This document shows, piece by piece, positions 14,994-24,373 of a stretch of 48,274 bases of DNA; within the stretch, counting starts at the first letter, position 1, and the number at the start of each line of letters is the position of its first letter. Both the position numbers and the translations under genes were made by a program. The stretch is from Rhizophagus prolifer (Eukaryota; Glomeromycota; Glomeromycetes; Glomerales; Glomeraceae): contig NQWY01000313.1 in assembly GCA_019425655.1 (NCBI GenBank), positions 1-48,274 on the forward strand. The letters are read 5' to 3'. The notes under the pieces were generated by a model. The model was not told the origin of the DNA, did not search any database, and saw only the letters and a program-made list of their open reading frames with translations.

Positions 14994-15299
14994 ATGAAAT
15001 TCAATGTGCTTGTTTTAGCTGCTTGTTGCGTTACCGCAACAGCAGTAATGGCAGGGGAACCCACTAAGCCTAAAAAGGAAAAGGCTCAACCAATGAGTGA
15101 ACCTAATCCAGTTAAGGCTTATGTGAATGTTATTCCTCAAGGGGGAGAAGGCCGTGATACGGCATTCATCCTTTGTGAACATTCTGAAAAGGGGTGTGAA
15201 AAGCCAGTACGCACAAAAAAGCATTTGGCAGTATCCAACAGTCCGTTCCAAGTTCCGGTGGATACTGTCAAAAAAAGCAATAGTCAAACTGATTATTGA
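14994..15299 (+). CDS. Small exported hypothetical protein
   Basis: 101 residues with a signal peptide ending near VMA-GEP (about residue 21). The mature part is polar with two cysteines (in LCEHSEKGCE) that could form one disulphide in the periplasm. Family not recognised. It lies between the transglycosylase and pilin genes, so a role in transfer is likely. Its signal peptide is encoded across a copy of the distributed palindrome (15025), giving CVTAT, the same five residues found in the TraW signal peptide. Confidence 0.65.
   Translation: MKFNVLVLAACCVTATAVMAGEPTKPKKEKAQPMSEPNPVKAYVNVIPQGGEGRDTAFILCEHSEKGCEKPVRTKKHLAVSNSPFQVPVDTVKKSNSQTDY
15025..15040. repeat. Distributed palindrome, site 3
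   Basis: GTTGCGTTACCGCAAC, inside a signal-peptide coding region. Confidence 0.85.
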
Positions 15300-15375
15300 T
15301 TTCATGTGTTAAGCCTTGGTCACAATAAAAAAATTGGGGCGCTTTTTTTAAAAACAACCTTAAGGGAGTTCCATT

Positions 15376-15732
15376 ATGGAATTAGCTTTACAAACTCCAT
15401 CACAACAGATGGATATTTTAATGGCTCGTATTAAGCCGGTTGCTCGTACAGTTTTTATGGTGCTTGCTATTTTGGCTATGGGTACAGTTTTGATGATGCT
15501 TGCTCAAGCTGCTCAAACTGGCGCAGCAGAGTTTGACGATTCAGCAAACAAAGTTGAAGGGTGGATTAAAGGTAACTTAGGTAAAACGATCATTTTAGGT
15601 GGTTTGATCTTTGCTTTAGCTGCATTCGCTTGGACACGTGATTTTAAATTGTTGTTCTTACCTTTAATTGCAGCAGTTGTGATTGGTGTAGTGATCGGGA
15701 TCATTAACTCGTCATTCACAGCAGTTATTTAA
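15376..15732 (+). CDS. traA: Conjugative pilin precursor (TraA-like)
   Basis: 118 residues. A long leader ends in LAQA near residue 45, and the mature product of about 70 residues has two hydrophobic helices (about 68-85 and 92-114) joined by a short charged loop (TRDFK), the layout of F-type pilins. It is placed directly before traL and traE, as in F. The ribosome binding site AAGGGAG is strong, suiting a protein needed in quantity. Identity with F TraA is not obvious; assignment is by size, topology and position. Confidence 0.8.
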   Translation: MELALQTPSQQMDILMARIKPVARTVFMVLAILAMGTVLMMLAQAAQTGAAEFDDSANKVEGWIKGNLGKTIILGGLIFALAAFAWTRDFKLLFLPLIAAVVIGVVIGIINSSFTAVI

Positions 15733-15765
15733 TCTTACTGCCTAAATAAAAAAAGAAGGTGATGT

Positions 15766-16053
15766 ATGAGCGACAACTTACAACATTATGTACCGACTAA
15801 ACTGGATGATCCCGGCAAGTTTCTTATCTTTGATCAGAGCGTAGCTATCTTGGCATTGATGTTGTTTATCGCAGGATATTGGGTAAACCATCCATTTATA
15901 GGTTTAGTTTTAGGTATCGCAATTGCTTATTGGTTTAACAAGGTGAAAGCCGGTTATCACATAGGCTTTGTACATCACCTTTTTTATTGGATCTCAGGGA
16001 CTCCAAAATTAAAGGAATTGCCTGGCTCCAGTGATAGGTATTTTTTCGGATGA
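15766..16053 (+). CDS. traL: TraL-like pilus assembly membrane protein
   Basis: 95 residues, matching the usual length of TraL (VirB3 class). An N-terminal VPTKLDDPGKFLIFD motif typical of TraL precedes two adjacent membrane helices (about 27-42 and 45-58). The C-terminal part is basic and aromatic. TraL works with the VirB4-like ATPase TraC in pilin handling at the inner membrane. It follows traA by 33 bases and precedes traE by 7. Confidence 0.88.
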   Translation: MSDNLQHYVPTKLDDPGKFLIFDQSVAILALMLFIAGYWVNHPFIGLVLGIAIAYWFNKVKAGYHIGFVHHLFYWISGTPKLKELPGSSDRYFFG

Positions 16054-16060
16054 AAAATAA

Positions 16061-16633
16061 ATGCTTAAGAAAAATGGCGAAAAAACTATCAATGAATTAT
16101 CTGCCGATAGAAAATCAAGTCGCTTTACAACCGTTTTAATGGGTATATCCAATTTAGGTCTAATTGGCCTAATTGGATACATTTTAATGAATCAAACAGT
16201 CGTAATCATGCCTTCGGAACAAACTGCAAAGTACACCATCGGAAATGATCAAGCGAATAAAGAATATTTCATTGATATGACACGTGACAACGTAAACCTT
16301 CTTTATAACGTCACTCCAATCAATGTTGATGAAAACTTCGGAACTCTTTTAAAGCGTGTGGCTCCGGAACATCAAAAAGATATGAAAACATATCTTGATA
16401 AAGCTTCAGAACAAATCAAGCGTGATCAAATTACACAAGTTTGGTCAACAACAGGTCTATATCAATACATCCCAGGACAACAAGCAGTCATTGCAAATGG
16501 TGTAACCAAAACCTATTTAGCAGACAAACTTGTCACGTCTCGTGCTCAGAAAATTAAATTTGAATATGTGATGAAGAGTGGGCAGCTATTCCCGAAAAAC
16601 ATCACGGAGGTTTTGCAAAATGAACCTAAGTAA
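16061..16633 (+). CDS. traE: TraE-like type IV secretion protein
   Basis: 190 residues, close to F TraE (188). A cytoplasmic N-terminus, one membrane helix at about 26-45, then a periplasmic domain. This is the VirB8-class scaffold of F-type systems. The gene overlaps traK by 14 bases, suggesting translational coupling. Confidence 0.88.
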   Translation: MLKKNGEKTINELSADRKSSRFTTVLMGISNLGLIGLIGYILMNQTVVIMPSEQTAKYTIGNDQANKEYFIDMTRDNVNLLYNVTPINVDENFGTLLKRVAPEHQKDMKTYLDKASEQIKRDQITQVWSTTGLYQYIPGQQAVIANGVTKTYLADKLVTSRAQKIKFEYVMKSGQLFPKNITEVLQNEPK

Positions 16634-17351
16634 AAAACTGGCACTCATACCTTTAACGCTCTCATTATTATTTAGCCCTTTTGCTCAAGCTGTGCAGCAT
16701 GTAGACAAAGCATACCTTGATAATGTGACGGTAAATGTATCGAGTACCGAACAAAATGCGCTTGTTGTTCAAGATCGAAAGATTACAAGTGTTATTCCTT
16801 CAATTGCTGATGCATTGGAATATGAAAAAGATGTAACTCAAGGCGTTTTGTATTTCAAGGTTGCACCTTGGTATGCAAATAGAACTATTTCAGCATTTGT
16901 TAATGATGACCAAGGTACACGCTATAAGTTGGTAATGCGCCCAACAGCAAGCTTGGGTGCAGAAGAATTAATACTTATACCGCCAAAAGTAAAAGAAGGT
17001 TCATCTACAGATAAAGGTAGCCAATCTTATCTACAGCAGATCAAAGAACTAATTTACGTGATGGGTGATGATGCTGATGATCCACAAGATGAATTGGCAA
17101 TTGAAGGGATAAGCCGCAGCTTTGTTAATCAGCAAATTCCGTTATGGAAAGAAGCAAGAATGACTTTTGCGAGTCGATATGACGGTGATGGTTTATATGG
17201 TGAGCACTATAAAGTGACCAACATCACTAATTCAAACTTGATCCTTTTAGAGCAAGAGTTTTATAGAAAAAAAGTCGTAGCTGTTTCTATTGAGCACCTT
17301 AATTTGCTTCCAGGTCAAACTACTAATGTTTATGTCGTTAGAGAACGATAA
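16620..17351 (+). CDS. traK: TraK-like outer membrane complex protein
   Basis: 243 residues from ATG 16620, preceded by CGGAGG and followed by a clear signal peptide (cleavage near AQA-VQH, about residue 24). A longer frame from 16578 exists but would bury the signal peptide. The mature protein is beta-rich, as expected of TraK (VirB9/secretin-like), which joins TraV and TraB in the ring across the envelope. Length matches F TraK (242). Confidence 0.88.
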   Translation: MNLSKKLALIPLTLSLLFSPFAQAVQHVDKAYLDNVTVNVSSTEQNALVVQDRKITSVIPSIADALEYEKDVTQGVLYFKVAPWYANRTISAFVNDDQGTRYKLVMRPTASLGAEELILIPPKVKEGSSTDKGSQSYLQQIKELIYVMGDDADDPQDELAIEGISRSFVNQQIPLWKEARMTFASRYDGDGLYGEHYKVTNITNSNLILLEQEFYRKKVVAVSIEHLNLLPGQTTNVYVVRER

Positions 17352-17361
17352 GGAGTAAATC

Positions 17362-18684
17362 ATGAGTGAAGATTTGGATTTAAATCCGAATGAACAACGG
17401 AAAAAGAAACAATTAACAATTATTGTTGTTGGTGCAATTTTACTAATTGTTGCAGTTGTTGGTTCATTGTTTTTCTTAGGCGAAGATCCGGCTCAAAAGC
17501 AATCACCTCAAGCGAAAGCAGAAGATGTAAAGCTTACTCCACCAGGCGGTATTGATGATAATGCAGCGTGGCGTACAGGCGCAGCACAAGATTTGGCAGC
17601 AACAAATGAACGTTTAGCTAATCTTGAAACAGTGCAAAGTAATAAAGATTCAGAAATCAACACTCTAAAAAGTCAACTTGATGAAATGAATCAACGTGTA
17701 CAAGAAGCTGAACGAATTGCAAATAATGCATCACGTACACCAAGACTTCCGGCACAACCAACAAATACAAATCCACCAAGTAATACATCTTCTGCCTTTG
17801 GTGCAAACTTGCCACCAAATCGTCAAGGTTTACATGGTGACTCTATTTTGTCTGATCCAATGGGAAGCACAGTTAATCCGGCTACTGGACAAGTAATCCC
17901 TTTACCAAGTAATGCAAGAGGAAATGGAACAGCTCCACGACAAGCAGCCTTAATTGATTTAACAACCAATGATAATGGCCGTGGTGGTTCGGTTGCGTCA
18001 ACGCAACAAGCAGCGAAGAAAGAAACATTTATTCCTGATGGTTCGTTCGTCCGTGTAGTTATGGTTACAGGTATTGATGCGCCTACAGGTGGTGCAGCTC
18101 AAAATGATCCACTTCCGGTTTTATTTGAAACTGTAGGCAAGTTGGATATGCCAAATAGCTACAAGATGAACATTAAAGGGTGTCGTTTCTTGGGCTATGC
18201 ATGGGGTTCTTTATCAACAGAACGAGTGAATGCACGTATCGAAAGTGGTAGCTGTATCGTCAATGGTAAGACAGTAAAAATAAACGTTAAAGGCAACTTG
18301 ATTGGTGAAGATGGTAAGCCTGGTATCCGTGGCAAAGTCGTTAGTAAGCAAGGACAGGCTTTAAGTGCAGCAGCGCTTGCAAGTGCTTTAGAAGCAATTG
18401 GCGGTTTATATAGCAGCACAACAGGTACTACAACTATGGGCGCTTTAGGTGTTCAACGTACTGTAAGCGGTGAAGATGTTCGTAACAGTGCAGTTGGTGG
18501 TGCTATTTCAGGTGCAGCAGAAAAGTTATCAGATTTCTATTTACGCAGAGCAGAAGAGCTTTTCCCAATTGTTGAAGTTCACGCAGGGCGAGCAGTAGAA
18601 ATTTTAATTACAAAGGGCGCAGTCGTTGAAGGATTAAACATTCAAGGCTCTTCAAACTCAAAACGTATCTTATTGGATGACTAA
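17362..18684 (+). CDS. traB: TraB-like (VirB10-class) envelope-spanning protein
   Basis: 440 residues. A cytoplasmic start rich in charged residues, one membrane helix (about 18-39), a coiled-coil segment (about 68-115), a Pro/Asn-rich linker (about 120-190), and a C-terminal TrbI/VirB10 domain beginning at FIPDGSFVRVVMVTG. This protein spans both membranes and gates the channel. Slightly shorter than F TraB (475). Site 4 of the distributed palindrome (17992) lies in the linker, encoding VASTQ. Confidence 0.9.
   Translation: MSEDLDLNPNEQRKKKQLTIIVVGAILLIVAVVGSLFFLGEDPAQKQSPQAKAEDVKLTPPGGIDDNAAWRTGAAQDLAATNERLANLETVQSNKDSEINTLKSQLDEMNQRVQEAERIANNASRTPRLPAQPTNTNPPSNTSSAFGANLPPNRQGLHGDSILSDPMGSTVNPATGQVIPLPSNARGNGTAPRQAALIDLTTNDNGRGGSVASTQQAAKKETFIPDGSFVRVVMVTGIDAPTGGAAQNDPLPVLFETVGKLDMPNSYKMNIKGCRFLGYAWGSLSTERVNARIESGSCIVNGKTVKINVKGNLIGEDGKPGIRGKVVSKQGQALSAAALASALEAIGGLYSSTTGTTTMGALGVQRTVSGEDVRNSAVGGAISGAAEKLSDFYLRRAEELFPIVEVHAGRAVEILITKGAVVEGLNIQGSSNSKRILLDD
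17992..18007. repeat. Distributed palindrome, site 4 (inside traB)
   Basis: GTTGCGTCAACGCAAC, with 7-bp arms and a 2-base centre. Confidence 0.85.
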
Positions 18685-18686
18685 TC

Positions 18687-19415
18687 ATGAAAAAAACGAT
18701 TCTTTTATTATCTTTGGCATTGGCAACTTCTTTTAGTGTAAGTGCATCTGTAGAAAAAACTACAGCAAACTTAAAAAAAGCTTATCCGGCAACAACTTTC
18801 AATAAAGTTGAAAAAACGCCAATTAGTGGAATTTATGAAGTTGTCATGGGGCAAAACGTTGCTTATACAGATGTGAATGGCCGTTATTTTATCTTTGGTA
18901 ATTTGTATGACATGCATACTCAAAAAGATATTACGGCTACGCCTGATAGTTCTCAGAAAGTCTATTTCCCAAATGCAGAACAATTGAAAAATGCAATTAA
19001 AGAAGTCAAAGGAAATGGGCAACGTAAAATTGTCGTTTTCTCAGATCCGGACTGCCCTTACTGTGCTCGATTGGAGCAGACATTAATTGGTTTGGATAAT
19101 GTGACAATTTACACGTTCCTATATCCATTAGAGCAGCTTCACCCTACAGCAAAATCTACAGCAATCAATATTTGGTGTTCAAAAGATCCGGCAAAAGCCA
19201 TGAAAGACTACATGTTGGCGAAGATTAAACCTGAAATAAAAACATGTAAAAACCCAATTGATAGCAATATCGCATTTGGTTCAGGGTTCGGTGTTCAAGG
19301 TACTCCAAGCATCATATTTGAAGATGGAACTCTAATTCCTGGTGCAATGAGTCTTGAAGCAATTGAACAACAATTACAAAAATCTCATGACAAGGTGGTG
19401 AACAATGCAAAGTAA
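18687..19415 (+). CDS. dsbC: DsbC-like disulphide isomerase
   Basis: 242 residues with a signal peptide of about 20, an N-terminal dimerisation-like domain (about 25-90) and a thioredoxin-fold domain with FSDPDCPYC (active cysteines 123 and 126) and a cis-Pro loop GTPS near 208. It probably shuffles disulphides in the Cys-rich TraU and TraN proteins of the same operon. Such plasmid dsbC genes are known between traB and traV or traC in F-type systems. It overlaps traV by 11 bases. Confidence 0.88.
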   Translation: MKKTILLLSLALATSFSVSASVEKTTANLKKAYPATTFNKVEKTPISGIYEVVMGQNVAYTDVNGRYFIFGNLYDMHTQKDITATPDSSQKVYFPNAEQLKNAIKEVKGNGQRKIVVFSDPDCPYCARLEQTLIGLDNVTIYTFLYPLEQLHPTAKSTAINIWCSKDPAKAMKDYMLAKIKPEIKTCKNPIDSNIAFGSGFGVQGTPSIIFEDGTLIPGAMSLEAIEQQLQKSHDKVVNNAK

Positions 19416-20100
19416 ATTTTTAGCTCTCTCATTGTTCTGTATTGGCCTTAGTGGTTGTGCAACATTTGACGGATTGGATGGTAAAAGCTCATTTGATTGT
19501 AAAGCACCTGATGGGGTTGTTTGTGACTCGATGACTGGTGTTATGGCTAATGCAAAGGCAAATAACCTTCCAGGGCAACAAGTAAACAGATCAAGTAAAA
19601 CCCCTGAAAAGGGAAGTGAATATACGGCTGTGCGTTCTAAGCCTACATCATCGGTTTTACCAACTATGGAATACACCGGAGCACCAATCCTACGCAATCC
19701 AAAAACATTGCGTGTTTGGGTTGCACCTTGGGAATCAGCAGACCGTACTTTGTTTGATCAACAATTCTTTTATATCGTAATTGATAACTGGAAATGGAAC
19801 ATCGAGCACAACAGCAGACGTGTAAGACAGGCATACGCTCCTAGTTCAGCAAGTGGATATGTAGCATCACCTTCAAGCGTAAGTGCTGTATCGGGAAATC
19901 AAGATGCTTACAAAATGCGTGTTGAGGGCAATTCAGTTGTTCCGGATGACGATGCAATTCCATTGGGTGGAAAAGGTGGTGAATCAATTAACCCAATGCC
20001 AGGGAAAAGAGATATTGACGCAAATGTAGCTAAAGAATTGAAAAATATGAACGTTGATATTTCTCAATTTACAAAGCCACTCCAAAATGTGGGGAACTAA
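19405..20100 (+). CDS. traV: TraV-like outer membrane lipoprotein
   Basis: 231 residues. The lipobox LSGC places the acylated Cys at 18. Two further cysteines (FDCKAPDGVVC) follow, as in TraV and other VirB7-class proteins. A central RVWVAPWE motif, typical of TraV, precedes a Ser/Pro-rich tail. It anchors the TraK/TraB core to the outer membrane. Three bases separate it from traC. Confidence 0.88.
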   Translation: MQSKFLALSLFCIGLSGCATFDGLDGKSSFDCKAPDGVVCDSMTGVMANAKANNLPGQQVNRSSKTPEKGSEYTAVRSKPTSSVLPTMEYTGAPILRNPKTLRVWVAPWESADRTLFDQQFFYIVIDNWKWNIEHNSRRVRQAYAPSSASGYVASPSSVSAVSGNQDAYKMRVEGNSVVPDDDAIPLGGKGGESINPMPGKRDIDANVAKELKNMNVDISQFTKPLQNVGN

Positions 20101-20102
20101 AA

Positions 20103-22712
20103 ATGATGCTAGATATGAAAGCAACATTGAAGAAGTTTTGGAATGAAACAGTTCTAGGTGAAGTTTCTCATGACTCAAAACGTCCTTCTCCAGTAAAGCT
20201 ATCTAATAAAATTCTTGAATCCTATGGGATGCATCAAGTATTTAAATACGACATGTTTGATCCGGAAACAGGTTTATTTTTTAATGAAGGCACAATTGGC
20301 TTTTGTTTTGAAGTGATTCCACAGACAGGTGCAAACGATGAAATGGTCAATCGTTTGCTTACGATGTTCACTCCAATTCCGGCAGATACAGGAATTCAAA
20401 TACAAACCTTTGGAAATACTGTATTTGATGGAATGATTGATCGTTATTATCAAATACGCCAAGCAGCTCAAGAACAAGGTGATATTGATAGCTTTGGTAT
20501 CGACTTAGCGAAAAAACGGATTGCCTATTTTGAAAGAAAAATTGGTGAGCCGTTATATGGGAGCCAATCAAATTATTCAATCAAAAAACCTACAATGGTT
20601 ATTTCGGTAACACGTGAAGGTAATTTAGAAAATCAAAAAGAAATTGATTTGATGACCAACTTAAGGCATTCAATGCTTAATTCATTAAAGCAAGCTGAAT
20701 TAGCTGCTTTTCACATGGATGCACATGCATTAATTACGCACTTAACTATCATATTAAATCCGGAAATTCTTTTTAGTAATGAGCGTTTGCCTATTATTGA
20801 ATATGATGAAAATAAGCGTGTTAAAGAGCAAATAACAAAGATTGGTCACATGGCTGAGGTGCGTAGAAAATCAGTAGTTTTCGGTGCTGTGCCTGAGAAA
20901 AATGAAAAAGATGAACGTGTAGCAATGCGTAGCTATGGTGTTATGCGCTATCCAAAAAGAAAGCAATTATGGGAAATGAGTGAAGTTGTCGGGGCTATGT
21001 TTGATGACTCTTTACAATATCCTTGTCCGTACATCATCACATGTGGCATCTATACTTTAGATGCAAACCAAACTGAAACAATGGCTCGTGTAAAACATGC
21101 ACGTGCAAAGCAGAACTCACAGTCTTCTATGGCTAAGTTTCAGCCGGAGTATGGCGAAATTGAGCAAGATTGGGAATCTGTTGTTTTCCATACAAGTAAT
21201 GGTGGTGCAATGTGCGAGATGTATCACATCATCACATTGATAGCACCAGTAGATAAAATTGATAGCTACTCACAGACAGCTATTAATATTTGGTCAAGCA
21301 ATAAGTTCAATATCATTGCTTTGGACTTCCTTCAACTTGCGGCACTTTATGTTTCATGTCCGATGACATTAAATAAAAGCACACGTGATGACCTTAAAAA
21401 ACTAAAAGTCATGACGACAAAGACAACAATTAATGCGATTGATATGTCTCCATTAATTGGTGAGTGGCAAGGTGTTGGTGATCCAGTTGTAATGTTGTTT
21501 GGCCGAAAGGGAACGCCTTGTTTCATTGACTTCTATGCGAATACTGATGGTAACTACAACTTATATGTTTGTGGGGTATCGGGAGCCGGTAAATCAGTTT
21601 TGCTACTTGAGATCCTTGCAGCGTACAGAGCAGTAGGCGCTAAACTTTTCATCTTAGACGTTGGCCGTTCATTTAAAAACTTTGTTGATCTTGCGAAAGG
21701 TACAACGTTTGACTTTAACAGTGGACGCAGTTTATGCATGAATCCTTGGTCATGGATTCAAGTTGCGGAAGAGGAAGAAGAAGGCGGTTTAAATACATTC
21801 CAACAAGAGCTAAGAATGCTGTTGCCAATTTACGCAAAAATGGCATCACCTAAAAACTCATTGAATCAATTCCAAGAAGCGCTACTTGAAGAAGCATTAA
21901 GTGCTACATGGAGAGAATACGGAAATGAGAACAACGTAGATAATGTTCAAGCCTATTTATTGCAAATTAAAGACCAAGGTGGCCAACAAGTAGACCGAGT
22001 TGCTTTTGAATTAGGCAAACAGCTACAAGCATTCACAACTAATGGTATGTATGGCTCGTATTTCAACGGTAAAGCGAACATTTCATTTGATAACGATGTT
22101 ATCTACCTGGAGCTTGAAGAGCTTAAGGATGCACCGGCATTGCGCTCAGTAGTGATGTTCTGTGTGACTAGCCGAATCATGAAAGAAATGTACCTCACAC
22201 GTGATCGTAAAAAATTATGTTTCATTGATGAAGCTTGGCAGTTACTTGGTGATGATGCTGAAACAGCTAAGTTTATTGAAGAAGGGTATCGAAGAGCACG
22301 TAAATATAACGGTATTTTTGGAATTGGTACTCAGGGTATTGATGATGCTTTTAAAAATGAAGCTTCACGTGCTGCATATACGAATGCCGATTGGAAAATT
22401 TTCTTGCGCCAAGATGAAAAGAACTTCCAAGAATTGATTGATTCTAAAAAGGTTAGCTTCTCTCCATACATGCAACGGTTGATTAAGTCATTGCGTAAAA
22501 TCAATGGTATGTATGCAGAAATGATCATTAGTTCTCCACGTGGGGAACATCTATTAAGACATATTCCTGATGAGTTCTCATTAGCTATGGCTTCAACAAA
22601 CGCTAAAGACTATACACGCCTTGATAACTTAATGAAGGGTGGTTACACAACCATTCAAGCTATTGAGCAGTTGTTAAAAGAGAAAGAACAGGAAAAAGGA
22701 AGAGCAGCATGA
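20103..22712 (+). CDS. traC: TraC-like (VirB4-class) ATPase
   Basis: 869 residues, close to F TraC (875). Walker A GVSGAGKS at 491-498, Walker B LCFIDE near 704-709, and the N-terminal TraC/VirB4 domain (about 30-330). This ATPase drives pilus assembly at the inner membrane. The last four bases overlap the start of the trbI-like gene. Confidence 0.93.
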   Translation: MMLDMKATLKKFWNETVLGEVSHDSKRPSPVKLSNKILESYGMHQVFKYDMFDPETGLFFNEGTIGFCFEVIPQTGANDEMVNRLLTMFTPIPADTGIQIQTFGNTVFDGMIDRYYQIRQAAQEQGDIDSFGIDLAKKRIAYFERKIGEPLYGSQSNYSIKKPTMVISVTREGNLENQKEIDLMTNLRHSMLNSLKQAELAAFHMDAHALITHLTIILNPEILFSNERLPIIEYDENKRVKEQITKIGHMAEVRRKSVVFGAVPEKNEKDERVAMRSYGVMRYPKRKQLWEMSEVVGAMFDDSLQYPCPYIITCGIYTLDANQTETMARVKHARAKQNSQSSMAKFQPEYGEIEQDWESVVFHTSNGGAMCEMYHIITLIAPVDKIDSYSQTAINIWSSNKFNIIALDFLQLAALYVSCPMTLNKSTRDDLKKLKVMTTKTTINAIDMSPLIGEWQGVGDPVVMLFGRKGTPCFIDFYANTDGNYNLYVCGVSGAGKSVLLLEILAAYRAVGAKLFILDVGRSFKNFVDLAKGTTFDFNSGRSLCMNPWSWIQVAEEEEEGGLNTFQQELRMLLPIYAKMASPKNSLNQFQEALLEEALSATWREYGNENNVDNVQAYLLQIKDQGGQQVDRVAFELGKQLQAFTTNGMYGSYFNGKANISFDNDVIYLELEELKDAPALRSVVMFCVTSRIMKEMYLTRDRKKLCFIDEAWQLLGDDAETAKFIEEGYRRARKYNGIFGIGTQGIDDAFKNEASRAAYTNADWKIFLRQDEKNFQELIDSKKVSFSPYMQRLIKSLRKINGMYAEMIISSPRGEHLLRHIPDEFSLAMASTNAKDYTRLDNLMKGGYTTIQAIEQLLKEKEQEKGRAA

Positions 22713-23257
22713 GTGAGCAAAACGATAAAAAAGAAGATAGTCCAGTTGAAGGTGTTCAAAAGGATCTTTCTCAGAGAATTGATGAAGTTATCAATGAAGA
22801 TAATCAAAACAAAGAAAAAGTAGAGCCTGAATTAAAGACTGAAAAGGTTTCAAGTCAAAAGGTTTCTAAAATTGATAAGTGGATAAGCGGTTTAAAGTTT
22901 GTCATTGCAACAGCGCTTATTTCTTTGTTGGTCACTTTCCCCGGTTTATACCTGGTCAAAAAGTCTCAAGTAAAAGTCGGTGTGGTTGATGTGCAAGCTC
23001 TACTTGTTGAACATGAAAAGAAAGTCACTCAACAGCTATATGCGAACCAAGGGCTTTATCAAAATAGTGATGCTGCAAGCCTAAATAGCGGAGCTGTAGA
23101 AGAGCAAACAAAACAGTTTTTACTAAAGCTAGAAGGCTCAATTGACGACATTAACAATAATTGTGGATGTGTCTTAATCAATAAAGCAGCGCTTTTAACT
23201 CAAAGTGGAAATGTTGTTGATTACACACAAAAGGTTAGAGAAGCACTTGAAAAATGA
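22709..23257 (+). CDS. trbI: TrbI-like F-type transfer protein
   Basis: 182 residues: a highly charged 60-residue N-terminus, one membrane helix (about 69-86) containing TFPG as in F TrbI, then a periplasmic domain. F TrbI is about 128 residues, so the N-terminal extension is extra. In F it influences pilus retraction. Position between traC and the peptidase/traW pair matches F gene order. It overlaps both neighbours by 4 bases. Confidence 0.78.
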   Translation: MSEQNDKKEDSPVEGVQKDLSQRIDEVINEDNQNKEKVEPELKTEKVSSQKVSKIDKWISGLKFVIATALISLLVTFPGLYLVKKSQVKVGVVDVQALLVEHEKKVTQQLYANQGLYQNSDAASLNSGAVEEQTKQFLLKLEGSIDDINNNCGCVLINKAALLTQSGNVVDYTQKVREALEK

Positions 23258-23745
23258 AACTCAATAAAACCAATACAATAAATGCCATATTTTACTTCTT
23301 CATAGCGTTGGGTGTAGTGGCGGTTATGGTGGCCATAAGCAACCGATGGTTTATTTATAACATCAACGTAACACACAGTCTTAATGGCCTTGTTTACGTC
23401 ATACACAAAGGGGAGCCAGTAAAGAAAGGCAATTATGTTGGTTTTAGTTGGAGAGGTGATCAATTCTATAAACCAGGATCAATTTTCGTAAAAATCGTGA
23501 CCGGTGTTCCAGGTGATGAAGTGCGTTTAAAAGGTCGGGAAGTTTATGTGAATGGAACAAAAATCGGTATTGCAAAAGAAAAGTCAGAGCGTGGGATTCC
23601 TTTAGAACCAATAAAGGCAACAACATTGAAAGAAGGTGAATATTTTGTAAGCACACCTTCTAAAGATGGTTATGACAGTAGATATGCGAGAGTTGGTTTA
23701 ATCAAACAAAATGAAATTCTAGGTAAAGCTTATGAAATTTTTTAA
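23254..23745 (+). CDS. S26 signal peptidase of the transfer system (TraF of RP4/TrhF class)
   Basis: 163 residues with one N-terminal membrane helix (about 12-29), then the S26 catalytic pair: Ser42 in VTHSLNG and Lys80 in FVKIVTGVPGD. Box E-like SRYARVG (about 147) is also present. Such peptidases process pilin or other transfer proteins; in RP4 the TraF enzyme circularises pilin. Whether this one acts on TraA here is inference. Overlaps traW by 14 bases. I avoid the symbol traF because another protein in this operon bears that F-type name. Confidence 0.82.
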   Translation: MKLNKTNTINAIFYFFIALGVVAVMVAISNRWFIYNINVTHSLNGLVYVIHKGEPVKKGNYVGFSWRGDQFYKPGSIFVKIVTGVPGDEVRLKGREVYVNGTKIGIAKEKSERGIPLEPIKATTLKEGEYFVSTPSKDGYDSRYARVGLIKQNEILGKAYEIF

Positions 23746-24373
23746 AACGTTTGGAGTAGGTTGTGCTCTTATTGGTTGCGTCACCGCAACGATGGGCGCA
23801 GACTTTGGTACACATGGTCAAGTCTATAAAATTACAGAAAAGAATGCACTGGATGCAATCTATGAAAAATTAAAGGCTATGGAAAAAACTGGCGAACTAG
23901 CCAAAAAGAAAAAAGAAGCAATTGATCGTTCAATGCATTCTGCTAAAAACCCAAAACCAGTTGAAGGTATCACCACGGCTACTGAGAAAAAAGTATATAG
24001 CTTTGATCCAACGATGACGCTTAGCAACAACATAACAACAGATGAAGGCCATATTGTTGCCCCGGCCGGAACCGTTATCAATCCATTAGACACAATTACA
24101 ATGTCTCGAACATTGGTGTTTTTTGACGGTAATAAAAAAGATCAAGTTGAAGCGGTAGAGCGCTTAATTAAAGTGTATGACCGCAAAGTTACACCAGTTT
24201 TAGTTAATGGTACTTGGTTGGAGTTGACCAAGAAATGGAAAAGACAAGTCTATTTTGATCAGTATGGTTACATGACCTCAAGATTTGGGATTAAAGCAGT
24301 TCCGGCAATTGTGAGACAGAAAGGAAAGCTTTTAGAGATTACAGAAATGCCGGCACAGGAATTAAAGCCATGA
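23732..24373 (+). CDS. traW: TraW-like pilus assembly protein
   Basis: 213 residues, near F TraW (210). Signal peptide ends near MGA-DFG (about residue 23), then the DFGTHGQVYKITE start typical of mature TraW. The C-terminal half includes a thioredoxin-like GIKAVPAIV segment. Periplasmic, works with TrbC and TraU. Palindrome site 5 (23775) lies in its signal peptide, encoding CVTAT. Confidence 0.88.
   Translation: MKFFKTFGVGCALIGCVTATMGADFGTHGQVYKITEKNALDAIYEKLKAMEKTGELAKKKKEAIDRSMHSAKNPKPVEGITTATEKKVYSFDPTMTLSNNITTDEGHIVAPAGTVINPLDTITMSRTLVFFDGNKKDQVEAVERLIKVYDRKVTPVLVNGTWLELTKKWKRQVYFDQYGYMTSRFGIKAVPAIVRQKGKLLEITEMPAQELKP
23775..23790. repeat. Distributed palindrome, site 5 (inside traW)
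   Basis: GTTGCGTCACCGCAAC. Confidence 0.85.
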
